From assembly GCF_001594145.1 (NCBI RefSeq), contig NZ_LVCF01000032.1, positions 11,804 to 75,803 on the forward strand: DNA of 64,000 nt, written 5' to 3'. Position numbers and translations under genes: made by a program. Of the stretch, positions 32,977-41,006 are shown piece after piece. Origin of the DNA: Branchiibius sp. NY16-3462-2. GTDB lineage: Bacteria > Actinomycetota > Actinomycetes > Actinomycetales > Dermatophilaceae. Numbering within the stretch: the stretch's first letter is position 1; each line of letters opens with the position of its first letter. A model generated the notes under the pieces. It was not told where the DNA came from. It saw only the letters and a program-made list of their open reading frames with translations, and did no database searches.

Positions 32977-33141
32977 ATGAATACTCGGCGCGCCGTGCTG
33001 ATCGGAAACATCTTCGCCGACTACATGATCTCGATGGTCGGGATGGCCACTAACGCATTTTGGCTTGCCAGTCTTGGTGGTGCCGCATTCGGCACCTGCC
33101 TCGGACTCCTGACGCTGGACCTGACACGCGACCCCGGGTGA
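32977..33141 (+). CDS. Very small membrane protein
   Basis: 54 residues from ATG 32977, 6 bases after a box (32961-32970). The middle (FWLASLGGAAFGTCLGLLTL) is a likely membrane helix after NTRRAVLIGNIFADYMISM. No function can be inferred. Ends GGGTGAATG, where a 19-codon GTG frame begins. Confidence 0.45.
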   Translation: MNTRRAVLIGNIFADYMISMVGMATNAFWLASLGGAAFGTCLGLLTLDLTRDPG

Positions 33142-33469
33142 ATGATCTTGCCTCTGAGTTGCTGGCCATGTGCCTCGCCGCGGATTCGGCCTCGTAGCGA
33201 CCGGGCAGCACGCAAGCTGACTTCCTGCACTACAAGACCGTGCAGAGGCGGCGTCCTGCGCGTTCGCGACACGCCGATGGGTGGATGAATCTTTGGGCGG
33301 GTCCGTGAGGGGCGCGGGCCGGGCTCGGTACTGAAAGACCAACAGCTTCAGCATCTTTCGGACCCTTGAAGAACCGGTACGGGCCGTACGAGTCAACCGA
33401 CGTGTCAGGCCCGCGGTGCTCTCATGGAGTGAGCACGCGACGGATTCCAGACGATGAGGAGAGGCAGAG
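33142..33469. other. Gap without a convincing gene
   Basis: About 330 bases. A GTG at 33138 opens a 19-codon frame (MNDLASELLAMCLAADSAS) that stops at once and may be the decayed start of a lost gene. Near 33380 there is a short symmetry (GTACGG/CCGTAC). GAGGAGAGGCAGAG before 33470 is the ribosome site of the next gene. No further features were seen. Confidence 0.4.
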
Positions 33470-34021
33470 ATGTTGATCGCCGATGCACCTACCTGCGCGC
33501 GGTGGGAGCTTTGCTCCTCGCGGCGGCTGATGAGCGGCCGGACCGTTCATTTTGCCCGCACCCTCGGCCGCGATAGCTATAGCCCTTGTGTCGTGGCACT
33601 GGCCGCCGAAGTCGACCCGCGGGACATCGGAGTCATCGAATCAGCCCCGTGGCTCTACCGCAACGCGGTCGGCGACCTCCAGTGGCATCGAGACCTGGAG
33701 GTGATCCAATGGGTGGGCGTCGTCGACGGGGACGACCCCCAGCGCCCTTGGATGCTGAACTGGGGCCGCCAGGGGGTCGCTACCGAGATGCTTCGCCTCG
33801 CAAGGGAGATCACGCCCCGGCTGCGGCACGCGCCATGCTGGCAGCGGAGCCATGACGGCGAAGCTTTCGTGCGCGCTACCGACCCGGCGCAAGCGTGTCG
33901 TGGTCTGTGCGGGGCGGCTTGTAGGAATCCGCTCCCTGACGTCGTGGCGATCTTGCCGGAGCCTCCGAAGCGGTCGACCATCCTTGGCCGGCGTCGCTTG
34001 GTGATACCCGGTCGCCGCTAG
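33470..34021 (+). CDS. Hypothetical protein
   Basis: 183 residues from ATG 33470 with a strong ribosome site (GGAGAGGCAGAG). Contains several cysteines (TCARWELCSSRR; QACRGLCGAACRNP) and tryptophan-rich strands (VIQWVGVVDGDDPQRPWMLN). It lacks a GTCGCACCGT box and ends ahead of a strong terminator. The cysteines could bind a metal. No family recognised. Confidence 0.55.
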   Translation: MLIADAPTCARWELCSSRRLMSGRTVHFARTLGRDSYSPCVVALAAEVDPRDIGVIESAPWLYRNAVGDLQWHRDLEVIQWVGVVDGDDPQRPWMLNWGRQGVATEMLRLAREITPRLRHAPCWQRSHDGEAFVRATDPAQACRGLCGAACRNPLPDVVAILPEPPKRSTILGRRRLVIPGRR

Positions 34022-34033
34022 CGGTCGAATCGC

Positions 34034-34068
34034 AACCGTCCCCGCGAAGATGGGTCGCGGGGACGGTT
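34034..34068 (+). terminator. Perfect 13-bp stem, probable terminator
   Basis: AACCGTCCCCGCG and its exact complement CGCGGGGACGGTT flank a 9-base loop, 12 bases after the stop of 33470. No T-run follows, as is common in high-GC genomes. Confidence 0.6.
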
Positions 34069-34085
34069 CGTCGCACCGTAAAGCC

Positions 34086-34721
34086 ATGAACGTCCCAATT
34101 CCATACGTGCTGACCGCGCCTGGTGACGGTCTGTGGATCCAGTCGAACAATCTGACGAAGCCGATTCCGTGGCTCATACTCGCTGCGGCGGTACTGGCCG
34201 TGACGCTCATCGTTCGGCGGATCGCCACAGCGGTGGCCGGCGATCGTCGCAATGGCTGGTTCCATGGGGTTGCGCTGGGGTGCATCGCCGCCGCCGTGCT
34301 CTCAATGGTGCTGGCCAATAGCAACGGTGCAGTTGCCCAGAAACCGTTGACCGAGTCACCGTTCACATTCAAGACCGACCGGCATGTCCTAAGCCTTACC
34401 GATGAGCAGTTGCACCGGTTCGTGAACGACACCTACCCGATGTCGGTGGGATTCCTCTTTGGTGTCGGCGAACGCGGCCGAATCGACGATCGGGAAGCGA
34501 TGTCGCTGCAGGATCAGATCGTTAGAACCTACGACCTGAGCATCATCACGACCGCACCGATCGTGTCCGGCGACTCGTTCGTTGCGACGGTGCACGGCGT
34601 GACTCGGCAGTGCGAGGCGCAGGTCACCGGGACCGTTGGCCGCGACATCTTCCACCGCCCAGTCTGCGAGCACATCGTGGTGCTGTGCGGCGGCATCGAA
34701 CCCGGCAAGCGGGCAGCCTGA
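34086..34721 (+). CDS. Membrane protein with extracytoplasmic domain
   Basis: 211 residues from ATG 34086, 6 bases after a box (34070-34079). Two hydrophobic helices (IPWLILAAAVLAVTLIV; VALGCIAAAVLSMVLA) are followed by a soluble domain (TDEQLHRFVNDTYPMSV; DSFVATVHGVTRQCEAQVTG) with two or three cysteines. Unknown function; the box directly follows a terminator, implying that the box region also has to be transcribed from nearby. Confidence 0.55.
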   Translation: MNVPIPYVLTAPGDGLWIQSNNLTKPIPWLILAAAVLAVTLIVRRIATAVAGDRRNGWFHGVALGCIAAAVLSMVLANSNGAVAQKPLTESPFTFKTDRHVLSLTDEQLHRFVNDTYPMSVGFLFGVGERGRIDDREAMSLQDQIVRTYDLSIITTAPIVSGDSFVATVHGVTRQCEAQVTGTVGRDIFHRPVCEHIVVLCGGIEPGKRAA

Positions 34722-34773
34722 GGGTCGCACGGAGTTCTTCCAACAAGTACGTGCGCCTCCTGGCCGTCGCACC

Positions 34774-34995
34774 GTGCTCGGAACGACCAAGCGAACAGCC
34801 TTTGCCCTGGCTGATGAAGACGCCTTCTACCGCGCCGCTATCGAGCGGTAGCGGTTCCTGCGGAGTGAGTTTCGGCGTGAGCTCACCGAGGCGACCGCCA
34901 CGGAGCAGCTACTCGCCAAACTTGCGACGAAAGCGCAACGCGCACAGTGTGTTTCGGGCTTTTCGACAGCAGTCGTGGGTGACCCTGCCGGCTGA
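34774..34995 (+). pseudogene. Small gene interrupted by an in-frame TAG
   Basis: A GTCGCACCGT box at 34766-34775 runs into GTG 34774, giving TKRTAFALADEDAFYRAAIE followed by TAG (34849-34851). The same frame continues with RFLRSEFRRELTEATATEQL and LAKLATKAQRAQ to a TGA at 34993-34995. The helical character on both sides suggests one gene broken by a nonsense mutation, though readthrough is conceivable. Confidence 0.35.
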
Positions 34996-35154
34996 CTGCG
35001 ACGTGAGGACCCTCCGGTCCGCTGGGTGCGTTTGCTTCGTCGGGCGTTCGCATTGGCTTTTGCTCGGGGGAACTAGCTACGCTCGTTTCACTCGCTCACG
35101 CAGGTCGAAGGACAGGCCTTCGTCGCTCGCCGTGGGGGGTAGGAAGAACGATCA

Positions 35155-35736
35155 ATGTTCGATTTGACGACGCTTTCGACGTTGCGCGGCATCGCCGCGG
35201 TTCCCGCGATCCGCTTCGACGCGGTGGTCGAGTTGACCGGCCTGGATTGGCGCGAAGCCACTGAAACGGGCGAGATCCCCAAGACCCCAGGAGTTTACGC
35301 CTGGGTCGACCACGCTGGGCTGGTGATCTACCACGGCAGCGGCATGGGATCTCACGGACTGCGAGGACGGCTCGGCCGCGAAATGGGGTGGGGCGAGAAC
35401 CAGCGCCGCAGGATCCGGGAGTACGACTCCACAGATCCGGACGATGGTGCGTGGATCCTGGGTGAGTCTCCCGTGATCCGGATGATCGCCGAACAGCGGC
35501 CGCAACTGTGGGTCGCGCAGGCCGCTCCTGCGAGCTGGACAATCCCGGACCACCCGGGACTGGCTATGCCGGCCACCGCCGTCGGCTGGGAGATCTTCAT
35601 CTACGCCTGCAGCCTGTATGTCGCCGGACGCCGGTCGCTGCTGGGCGGCGGTGCCTGGGAAGCCAAGAAGGGCTCGCTCGGGGCCGATATGGAGTGGACG
35701 GCCTGGTACCGGCTGCGACAAGTCATGGGGATGTAG
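35155..35736 (+). CDS. Predicted GIY-YIG-like nuclease
   Basis: 193 residues from ATG 35155. TPGVYAWVDHAGLVIYHGSG followed by LRGRLGREMGW matches the GIY-YIG arrangement (GVY ~23 residues before IYHG, then an Arg-containing helix); a later glutamate (VGWEIFIYAC) could be the metal ligand. Such nucleases occur in phages, repair enzymes and homing endonucleases. The AGGAAGAAC upstream is a weak ribosome site. Followed by a strong terminator. Confidence 0.6.
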   Translation: MFDLTTLSTLRGIAAVPAIRFDAVVELTGLDWREATETGEIPKTPGVYAWVDHAGLVIYHGSGMGSHGLRGRLGREMGWGENQRRRIREYDSTDPDDGAWILGESPVIRMIAEQRPQLWVAQAAPASWTIPDHPGLAMPATAVGWEIFIYACSLYVAGRRSLLGGGAWEAKKGSLGADMEWTAWYRLRQVMGM

Positions 35737-35764
35737 CAAACCGGGGCACCGCACAACCCTGCAC

Positions 35765-35792
35765 AGGTGGACCGCCGCACGGCGGTCCACCT
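35765..35792 (+). terminator. Perfect 12-bp stem-loop terminator
   Basis: AGGTGGACCGCC and GGCGGTCCACCT with a GCAC loop, 28 bases after the stop of the GIY-YIG-like gene. Confidence 0.65.
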
Positions 35793-35923
35793 CATCCCGG
35801 CTCAAGCCCACGTTCAGCGACCTGGATTGCCGCGAACCCATGTGGTCCGACACCGCGGTTCCTCGGTGCGGAGCGACGAACCAGGCTGTGACCTAACGGT
35901 TTCGGCCGTCGCACCGTGCAGGC

Positions 35924-36373
35924 ATGAACGAACTGCACATCTACCCCGACGAGCAGCGCGGGCACATCGCCTACCGCCAGGAGCACGACGGCAACGACTG
36001 GCGGGACATGAACGGCGTCGATGTGGGCTCGGCGAGTCCGACGCTGCACTTCGGCGGCGGCTGGCTGCACCTGTCTCCGGCGCAAGCGCGCGAGGTTGCT
36101 GATTCGCTGCACTGGTGGGCTGATCGGTACGAGCCGAAGGCCATGGAGCCGCGGCCCCAACCCGAGCGGTGTTCTCGCTGCGGCGGGCGGGGCGGTCGCC
36201 ACGGGTCGGTGCATGTCCGGCACGGCAACGGTGGCGGGCATAAAGGAAGGATGGTCGCCTCGAAGGTCAGGGAGTCTTCACCGTCGCGCAGGTTGCGGGC
36301 GCCAACGGACATGAGAACGCCTAGCCCGATGCGTTTGCGGATGCCGTGCTGCGTGGAAGCTGTCATGCCATGA
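35924..36373 (+). CDS. Small protein with CxxC motif
   Basis: 149 residues as read from ATG 35924, 6 bases after a box (35908-35917). The first ~95 residues look real (NELHIYPDEQRGHIAYRQEH; LHFGGGWLHLSPAQAREVAD; CSRCGGRGGRH). The last ~45 residues overlap a leftward frame that has its own box at 36373, so the true end could be disturbed. Function unknown. Confidence 0.5.
   Translation: MNELHIYPDEQRGHIAYRQEHDGNDWRDMNGVDVGSASPTLHFGGGWLHLSPAQAREVADSLHWWADRYEPKAMEPRPQPERCSRCGGRGGRHGSVHVRHGNGGGHKGRMVASKVRESSPSRRLRAPTDMRTPSPMRLRMPCCVEAVMP
35971..36366 (-). CDS. Possible small leftward ORF behind a box
   Basis: A GTCGCACCGT box (36373-36382) stands 6 bases before ATG 36366, which opens TASTQHGIRKRIGLGVLMSV and SLTFEATILPLC. 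The rest of the 131-codon frame lies antisense to the 35924 gene and has poor composition. Perhaps only the first ~45 codons are the remains of a gene. Confidence 0.3.
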   Translation of the reverse strand: MTASTQHGIRKRIGLGVLMSVGARNLRDGEDSLTFEATILPLCPPPLPCRTCTDPWRPPRPPQREHRSGWGRGSMAFGSYRSAHQCSESATSRACAGDRCSQPPPKCSVGLAEPTSTPFMSRQSLPSCSWR

Positions 36374-36413
36374 CGGTGCGACGGTACACGTCGCCCGCGA
36401 GTGGGTGCGTCGG

Positions 36414-36857
36414 TCATTCAATGCCGCCCGGGCCGATGTTGCCGACGCGGCGCGAGTTCCTCATGCCGGGACGAACCACCGGCGGTGCGTCGCGGTACCG
36501 GGAGCTGCGATGCTGTTGCGGCCCAATCGACTGCGACAGCCACGAGGCCATGTCGCGCACGTCCATCTGCAAGGCCACCGCGATGGAGCGTTCGAGGGTG
36601 GCGCCTTTACTGGACTCCCAACCGGGCAGCAACGCCACCGCTTCGGCCTCCACCAAGAGCCGAATCCCGTTGCGCATGTAGTAAGCCCAAGGCTTCACTT
36701 CCCCGGAATGAAGCTGATCCTCGCTCGGCGGATCAATCTCGGCAGGGTTGAACACCGTGTGCCCCAGGGCACGGAGCCGCCGCGCGGCCTCGTTGAACAC
36801 CGGGTAGTTGAACTGCGGCAACCCGGTCATCGGGCCAGCGATGTAGAGGCGGCTCAC
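36414..36857 (-). CDS. DUF4406-like nucleoside deoxyribosyltransferase-type protein
   Basis: 147 residues from GTG 36857, overlapping the upstream stop (GTGA). The N terminus SRLYIAGPMTGLPQFNYPVF with AARRLRALGHTVFNPAEIDP and later VALLPGWESSKGATLE is the DUF4406 pattern, distantly related to nucleoside 2-deoxyribosyltransferases. These are common in phages and may act in nucleotide metabolism. The C-terminal ~30 residues are basic and unrelated. Confidence 0.7.
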   Translation of the reverse strand: MSRLYIAGPMTGLPQFNYPVFNEAARRLRALGHTVFNPAEIDPPSEDQLHSGEVKPWAYYMRNGIRLLVEAEAVALLPGWESSKGATLERSIAVALQMDVRDMASWLSQSIGPQQHRSSRYRDAPPVVRPGMRNSRRVGNIGPGGIE

Positions 36858-37138
36858 GGCAGCAACGCCTCCTGCCGGATGCCGTGGGCACGGAGCTGGT
36901 GGTCGGCGAAATCGGGCAGGAACTGCACCGATCCATAGCTGCGGACGTAGTCATCACAGGTAGGGCATCGCGACAGGAACACGCCGCCACCGATATGCCA
37001 GGTTTGGCCGGGCGGGATGCTGTCCGGATCGAAGACCGGCGTCGCCTGATACGCGATCGCAGCGCGGGCCGCGTTGCGCTCGTTGAGGATTCGATCAGCG
37101 ATGTCACGGCCGCGGTCTGGCGTGGTGGTGGTTGTCAT
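36854..37138 (-). CDS. Small protein with CxxC motif
   Basis: 94 residues from ATG 37138, 6 bases after a box (37145-37154). Contains RDIADRILNERNAARAAIAY and FLSRCPTCDDYVRSYGSVQF, a single CxxC pair that may bind zinc as a dimer or with nearby histidines. Overlaps the start of the DUF4406-like gene. Confidence 0.55.
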   Translation of the reverse strand: MTTTTTPDRGRDIADRILNERNAARAAIAYQATPVFDPDSIPPGQTWHIGGGVFLSRCPTCDDYVRSYGSVQFLPDFADHQLRAHGIRQEALLP

Positions 37139-37156
37139 GCGTTCACGGTGCGACGT

Positions 37157-37684
37157 TCAGACGGTCGCGGTGACCCGCGAGCTGGTGATCAACACCCCGT
37201 CCCAGCGTTCCTCGAAGCTGAACTGGACCGGCATTCCTTCACCGTCCCAGCGCCACTCTCCGTCATCGTGGGTGAGCACTCCGCGCTGGAACCTGGTGAG
37301 TGGGACGCTGCGTCCCGGCTGCCCATCCGGCCCCAGCCAGGTGGTGACGGTGACCGAGCAGCCGGACTCGCCCCGGGTTGTCTCGACCCGGACGCGACCG
37401 CCGCCGGCCTCGTGCTGCTCGACGGCTTCCACGGCGCGGATCCGTGCGCGCTGCAATGCTTCCCGCTGCGTTTTCGGCCAACGCCCCGTGTCGAACTGGT
37501 TCCGGCACGCCGCGTCGAACGCCGCCTGGGCCAGTGACCCGAGCACCGCATCCGGTAGCTCCTGCAACGGCGTTGTCGCCAGGTCGTGCCCGTCGAGGAG
37601 GAACGGCGGGCAGCCGCCGGTCACCGGGTCGATGCACTCCTGGCGCAACGACCGTTGTAATACCGCGTAATCCTTGGCGCTCAT
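37157..37684 (-). CDS. Untagged relative of tagged proteins A/B/K
   Basis: 175 residues from ATG 37684, 6 bases after a GTCGCACCGT box (37691-37700). It matches the middle domain of A and B: CIDPVTGGCPPFLLDGHDLA aligns with EPGTGGCPPVMVGDVDI, and EQHEAGGGRVRVETTRG with HEAAGGRIEVITD. The 30-residue tag and the MORN-like repeats are absent. So the same domain exists both behind the tag (with a GCCAACCAA box) and without it (with a GTCGCACCGT box). Function unknown. Confidence 0.65.
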   Translation of the reverse strand: MSAKDYAVLQRSLRQECIDPVTGGCPPFLLDGHDLATTPLQELPDAVLGSLAQAAFDAACRNQFDTGRWPKTQREALQRARIRAVEAVEQHEAGGGRVRVETTRGESGCSVTVTTWLGPDGQPGRSVPLTRFQRGVLTHDDGEWRWDGEGMPVQFSFEERWDGVLITSSRVTATV

Positions 37685-37688
37685 GCGC

Positions 37689-38234
37689 TCACGGTGCGAC
37701 GGGCCACGGCACCAGTGGCGCGTCCCCGCGCACATACAGCGGGTGCCTCGGGCGGCCGTCCTTGGTGACGCCGAGAGCGCGAAGCCGCTCACCGGCCAGT
37801 CTGACGACAGCTTCGGCCAGGTCGCCGGGGCCGTGCATGCCCCACGCGGCGATGACCAACCCGTTGCCGGAGAGAGTCGTTCGCAGCCACGAATCGTTCT
37901 CGGGCCCGACCGGATCTACGACTTGGGACAACTCGGACGGCTTGGTCGCGCGGTAGGCGAATAGGTTCACCACGGCCAACCCGCCGCAGTTCTCGCGCTT
38001 GGCGAATGCGATGCAACGCCGGATGGTCGGGTCGTCCTGCGCAGCGTCCGCGGTCGATGGGTTGAGCATGACGAACGTCGCGACTGGCCCGTCCGCCCAG
38101 CGACGAGTCAGCAGGTACCGGTATCGACCGTCCGGCGACAACACCGCATCCGTCACCCGCACATCATGCCGTCCACATAGCGCAGCGGCCCGCGGGCTTC
38201 CGACGATGTGCAGCGGGTGATCGGAATGGGTCAT
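37689..38234 (-). CDS. DUF1643-like protein
   Basis: 181 residues from ATG 38234, 6 bases after a box (38241-38250). RYLLTRRWADGPVATFVMLN, PSTADAAQDDPTIRRCIAFA, GGLAVVNLFAYRATKPSEL and VIAAWGMHG form the DUF1643 signature, a family widespread in phages and bacteria without known activity. It ends Pro-Val-Ala-Pro-stop, reading through the box of the next gene. Confidence 0.75.
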   Translation of the reverse strand: MTHSDHPLHIVGSPRAAALCGRHDVRVTDAVLSPDGRYRYLLTRRWADGPVATFVMLNPSTADAAQDDPTIRRCIAFAKRENCGGLAVVNLFAYRATKPSELSQVVDPVGPENDSWLRTTLSGNGLVIAAWGMHGPGDLAEAVVRLAGERLRALGVTKDGRPRHPLYVRGDAPLVPWPVAP

Positions 38235-38238
38235 ACCT

Positions 38239-38367
38239 TCACGGTGCGACGGGCGGGCTGGGCGGCGCAGGTACGCCGCTACAGGGCGTAGAAAGGCTTG
38301 CGCCCCAGTCGTCCTTGCCGGCGACAACCTCCAAATCTCCGGCTTGACGCCGCCCAGCCAGGTTCAT
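38239..38367 (-). CDS. Mini-gene of 42 codons
   Basis: ATG 38367 overlaps the previous stop in GTCGCACCATGA, a variant box in which the ATG replaces the GT. The peptide (MNLAGRRQAGDLEVVAGKDD ... PPVAP) ends in the Val-Ala-Pro-stop of the next box. Position and overlaps support it; composition is neutral. Confidence 0.4.
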   Translation of the reverse strand: MNLAGRRQAGDLEVVAGKDDWGASLSTPCSGVPAPPSPPVAP

Positions 38368-38660
38368 GGTGCGACGGGACCGCCCAGGCTGGCAGGCTGG
38401 TCGAACTCCACCAGGCGCAGGGCACGAGCCAGCCGCAGCGGGGTCGTGTCGTAGCGGTCGAAGAATCCACGGCAGACGGCGTTCTGGCCACCTAAGGAGC
38501 TGTGGCAGATGATCGCCGAGTCCTGCGACACCGCGGCGTTCACCATGTCCTTGACCCGGCCAGGTGCCAGGCGCATCGGGTCGCCCGGCCGGAAGATGCA
38601 CGTACCGCACCTGTCGGCGACGACGTGGACCTTGCCTTCGCGGAACGCGTTGCCGGTCAT
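38364..38660 (-). CDS. Hypothetical cysteine-containing protein
   Basis: 98 residues from an ATG overlapping the preceding stop. VVADRCGTCIFRPGDPMRLA, SAIICHSSLGGQNAVCRGFF and LRLARALRLVEFDQP give four cysteines in two pairs, a pattern seen in small phage-type proteins and perhaps a metal site. Third gene in a chain of overlapping leftward genes. Confidence 0.6.
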   Translation of the reverse strand: MTGNAFREGKVHVVADRCGTCIFRPGDPMRLAPGRVKDMVNAAVSQDSAIICHSSLGGQNAVCRGFFDRYDTTPLRLARALRLVEFDQPASLGGPVAP

Positions 38661-38956
38661 GGCTCGATGCTCGCAGACCGGTAGTTGCGCTCAACAAGTC
38701 TCGGCCGGCGTCGTGTCCGCGGCGACTCCTCCAGGATCGTCAGCATCGCATCGGCGGCCACGCTGTGGGCGACACCAGCCCAGCGGCCAGTGCCGTCGAG
38801 AGCCAGAAGTTCCGTCCGCTGGACACCCTCGAACTCCCAGCGCCGGATCCCAATGAGGACGATGTCGCGGTGCCCGGTCCAACCGCCGTGCGGGATCCGG
38901 ATGAGTCGCCCGTGGTGCTGGCGTCCAAGCTGGCTAGCCGTCAGAGTCGTTGTCAT
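38657..38956 (-). CDS. Hypothetical protein
   Basis: 99 residues from ATG 38956, 6 bases after a box (38963-38972). TASQLGRQHHGRLIRIPHGG, HRDIVLIGIRRWEFEGVQRT and LLALDGTGRWAGV suggest a small beta-barrel-like fold. Overlaps the next start (ATGA). Function unknown. Confidence 0.5.
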   Translation of the reverse strand: MTTTLTASQLGRQHHGRLIRIPHGGWTGHRDIVLIGIRRWEFEGVQRTELLALDGTGRWAGVAHSVAADAMLTILEESPRTRRRPRLVERNYRSASIEP

Positions 38957-39933
38957 TTGCTGACGGTGCGACGGGTCAGTCTCGGACCTGCGTATGCAAG
39001 CACTGCTCTACGTTCATCGGGGCTGGCTCCCCTGGCAGGAGTGGCCTCGCATGCGACTGGCTCGTCTGTCCTGATCGACAACGGAGTCTGTCGTCCTGCG
39101 ATCTTTCGCAGCCACGGATCAGGTGTCCACAGACTCTGTGGCGCGGGCGAGTTCGCGTCGAGCACGGAGCGCCAGGCGGCGTCGATCGAGGTGCCGTAGA
39201 CCGCCGAACACCATGCCGGGTTCACCTCGATCACGGACCAACCACTGTCGGGCGACCAGCCGACGTCCAACGTGCATGCGTTCAGCGATGGGCGCGCCAC
39301 AGGGTCGACCAGTACCTGCTCGCCGAAGTCGATGGCTTCGGCGAGCTCGCCCTGTGGCGCCGGGACCTGGTCGAGCTCCTCGGACCACAACGTCGGTTCG
39401 CCGGTCGCCGGGTCGCGCACTAGGTACCGACTCGCGCCAACTGCGTGTCCGCCTGCTACGAATAGCCGGTACTCCGCCAACCAGTGCATCCGATCCCAGC
39501 ACAACGACACCATCGTTGACTCCGAAGCGCCAAGTTTCTGCGCAGCGCAGCGGAACTCACCGACATCGGCGTACCACTGAGCCGGTAGACCCTCGTGTTT
39601 CATCATTGCCAGCTTGGCGAACACTGGCCGCTTCGCGGTCATCCGTTCCGTCACACGCAGAGTCATCGTTACGAGAGGCCGTTTGAGGTGGTGCGGGGCG
39701 ATCAGGTCGGCCAGGAGGGGAGTCGGCGCAGCCAGCGGGTGGCTCATCCCGGACCGGTAAGCTCGCGCAACCCAGGCCATGGGAGCCCACAAAGCGTCAC
39801 CCGGACCCACGGCTGGGACGTCGAGCCCGTTGCTGTGGCGCACCTGCCAGCCGTCCGGGGGCGCGGCAGCGAAGTCGTCCGCGATCCAGCGTTGGTGCGT
39901 GACGACGTGCAATGTCCTCGTGTCTTTTGCCAT
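38953..39933 (-). CDS. ATP-grasp-type protein (DUF4343-like)
   Basis: 326 residues from ATG 39933. The C-terminal half has the ATP-grasp order: RYLVRDPATGEPTLWSEELD, LNACTLDVGWSPDSGWSVIE, VNPAWCSAVYGTSID, with glutamate and asparagine (VIEVNP) as the usual metal ligands. N-terminal TLHVVTHQRWIADDFAAAP fits the pre-ATP-grasp domain of DUF4343 proteins. Such proteins, often found beside phage RNA ligases, have no known substrate. Lies directly after the RNA ligase gene; ends RRTVSK inside the 38963 box. Confidence 0.7.
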   Translation of the reverse strand: MAKDTRTLHVVTHQRWIADDFAAAPPDGWQVRHSNGLDVPAVGPGDALWAPMAWVARAYRSGMSHPLAAPTPLLADLIAPHHLKRPLVTMTLRVTERMTAKRPVFAKLAMMKHEGLPAQWYADVGEFRCAAQKLGASESTMVSLCWDRMHWLAEYRLFVAGGHAVGASRYLVRDPATGEPTLWSEELDQVPAPQGELAEAIDFGEQVLVDPVARPSLNACTLDVGWSPDSGWSVIEVNPAWCSAVYGTSIDAAWRSVLDANSPAPQSLWTPDPWLRKIAGRQTPLSIRTDEPVACEATPARGASPDERRAVLAYAGPRLTRRTVSK

Positions 39934-39938
39934 TTCGG

Positions 39939-40985
39939 CTACCCGCCATGCTTCAGCAGGTAGCGGTTGTTGATCGCCTTCCAGCAGTCCCGTCCATCTA
40001 GCACCGTCAGGCCCTGGCCGTCGGCGGTGTGCCATACGACTCCCTCGGCAGCACGGTCGCGGCCGACAACCGACCGCAACCCGTCCACCTGGGCCACCGC
40101 TTCTTCGGTGCCGGCCGGGAACGGTAGGTCCAGTAGCGGCGCAGCGTGATTGAGCGCCACTTGCGGCCACGCCGACCGGGGCAGGAACCGGCGATGAGCG
40201 TCCAGAACGTTGAAGACGAACAGCCGTAGGTCGGGCAGCCGTAACGGATTGCCTTGGATCCCGGGTCCGGCGATCTCCGCCTGCACCACCATGCCCGGTT
40301 CGAGCGCCGCACTTAGGCCGATCCGCTCGTCCACGATCTGGCTGGACAACTCCGGCGTCGGACGCAGTTCGAGGTTGCGCGAGCAGTAACGAATGCGACC
40401 GTCTGCCGGGTCGCGAACGATTGTCACGGAACTACCGTCGACCTTCTCGGTCGCGATCCAGCCCGCCGGATGCGCAGTCAACACAGCCCAGTGAGCGTGC
40501 AGGTTCTGTACGCGCTCAGCATCAGTTCTCGGGGCGAATTGCGCCGGGAATGGTCCGACCACTTGACCTGCCAGATGGGCCGGAATCGGCGGCTCGTACT
40601 TGACGATGCCGAGCGAGTCGGTCAGATCAGAACCGACAGGGGACTCGTCCAGGTTGATTCCGGCCTCGTGCTCCGACAGCACAAGACCCTGCGATACCTG
40701 GCCTCGTAGTTTCACCGTGCGCAGTACATGCCCTTCCAGGCCCGAACCATCTCGCAGTGCAACGGTTTTCGTTCCGCGCGCAGCCAGGAACGCGAAACGC
40801 GGGTCGCTGATCGGCAGCAGCGCATCGACCTCGATGTAGATGACCCGCTGTCCGGCGGCTAACTGGCCCTTACGGACAACGACGTGCCACCCACGGACGG
40901 TCGCTCGTTCGATCTGATCGGCGCCGGGAATGGGCTGCAGGTCACCGATGACGGCAACTGTGGCAAGTGCGCGGGAGTCGTTCAC
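39939..40985 (-). CDS. RNA ligase (DraRnl/Rnl5-like)
   Basis: 348 residues from GTG 40985, 6 bases after a box (40992-41001). Nucleotidyltransferase motif I is TEKVDGSSVT (catalytic lysine ~residue 181), with YCSRNLELRP (motif Ia/III region), AEGVVWHT (motif IV) and WKAINNRYL (motif V lysine). The N-terminal ~150 residues form an OB-like domain (VVVRKGQLAAGQRVIYIEVD) as in Deinococcus RNA ligase. It would seal nicks in RNA, perhaps repairing tRNAs cut by host defence nucleases. Pairs with the ATP-grasp gene 5 bases downstream. Confidence 0.82.
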   Translation of the reverse strand: MNDSRALATVAVIGDLQPIPGADQIERATVRGWHVVVRKGQLAAGQRVIYIEVDALLPISDPRFAFLAARGTKTVALRDGSGLEGHVLRTVKLRGQVSQGLVLSEHEAGINLDESPVGSDLTDSLGIVKYEPPIPAHLAGQVVGPFPAQFAPRTDAERVQNLHAHWAVLTAHPAGWIATEKVDGSSVTIVRDPADGRIRYCSRNLELRPTPELSSQIVDERIGLSAALEPGMVVQAEIAGPGIQGNPLRLPDLRLFVFNVLDAHRRFLPRSAWPQVALNHAAPLLDLPFPAGTEEAVAQVDGLRSVVGRDRAAEGVVWHTADGQGLTVLDGRDCWKAINNRYLLKHGG

Positions 40986-41006
40986 GAGTTGACGGTGCGA
41001 CGCTCG

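Noticed and set aside
32347..33396. 349-codon minus-strand frame
   Set aside because: It lies antisense to three boxed plus-strand genes with good starts; composition is Arg/Pro-rich as in shadows.
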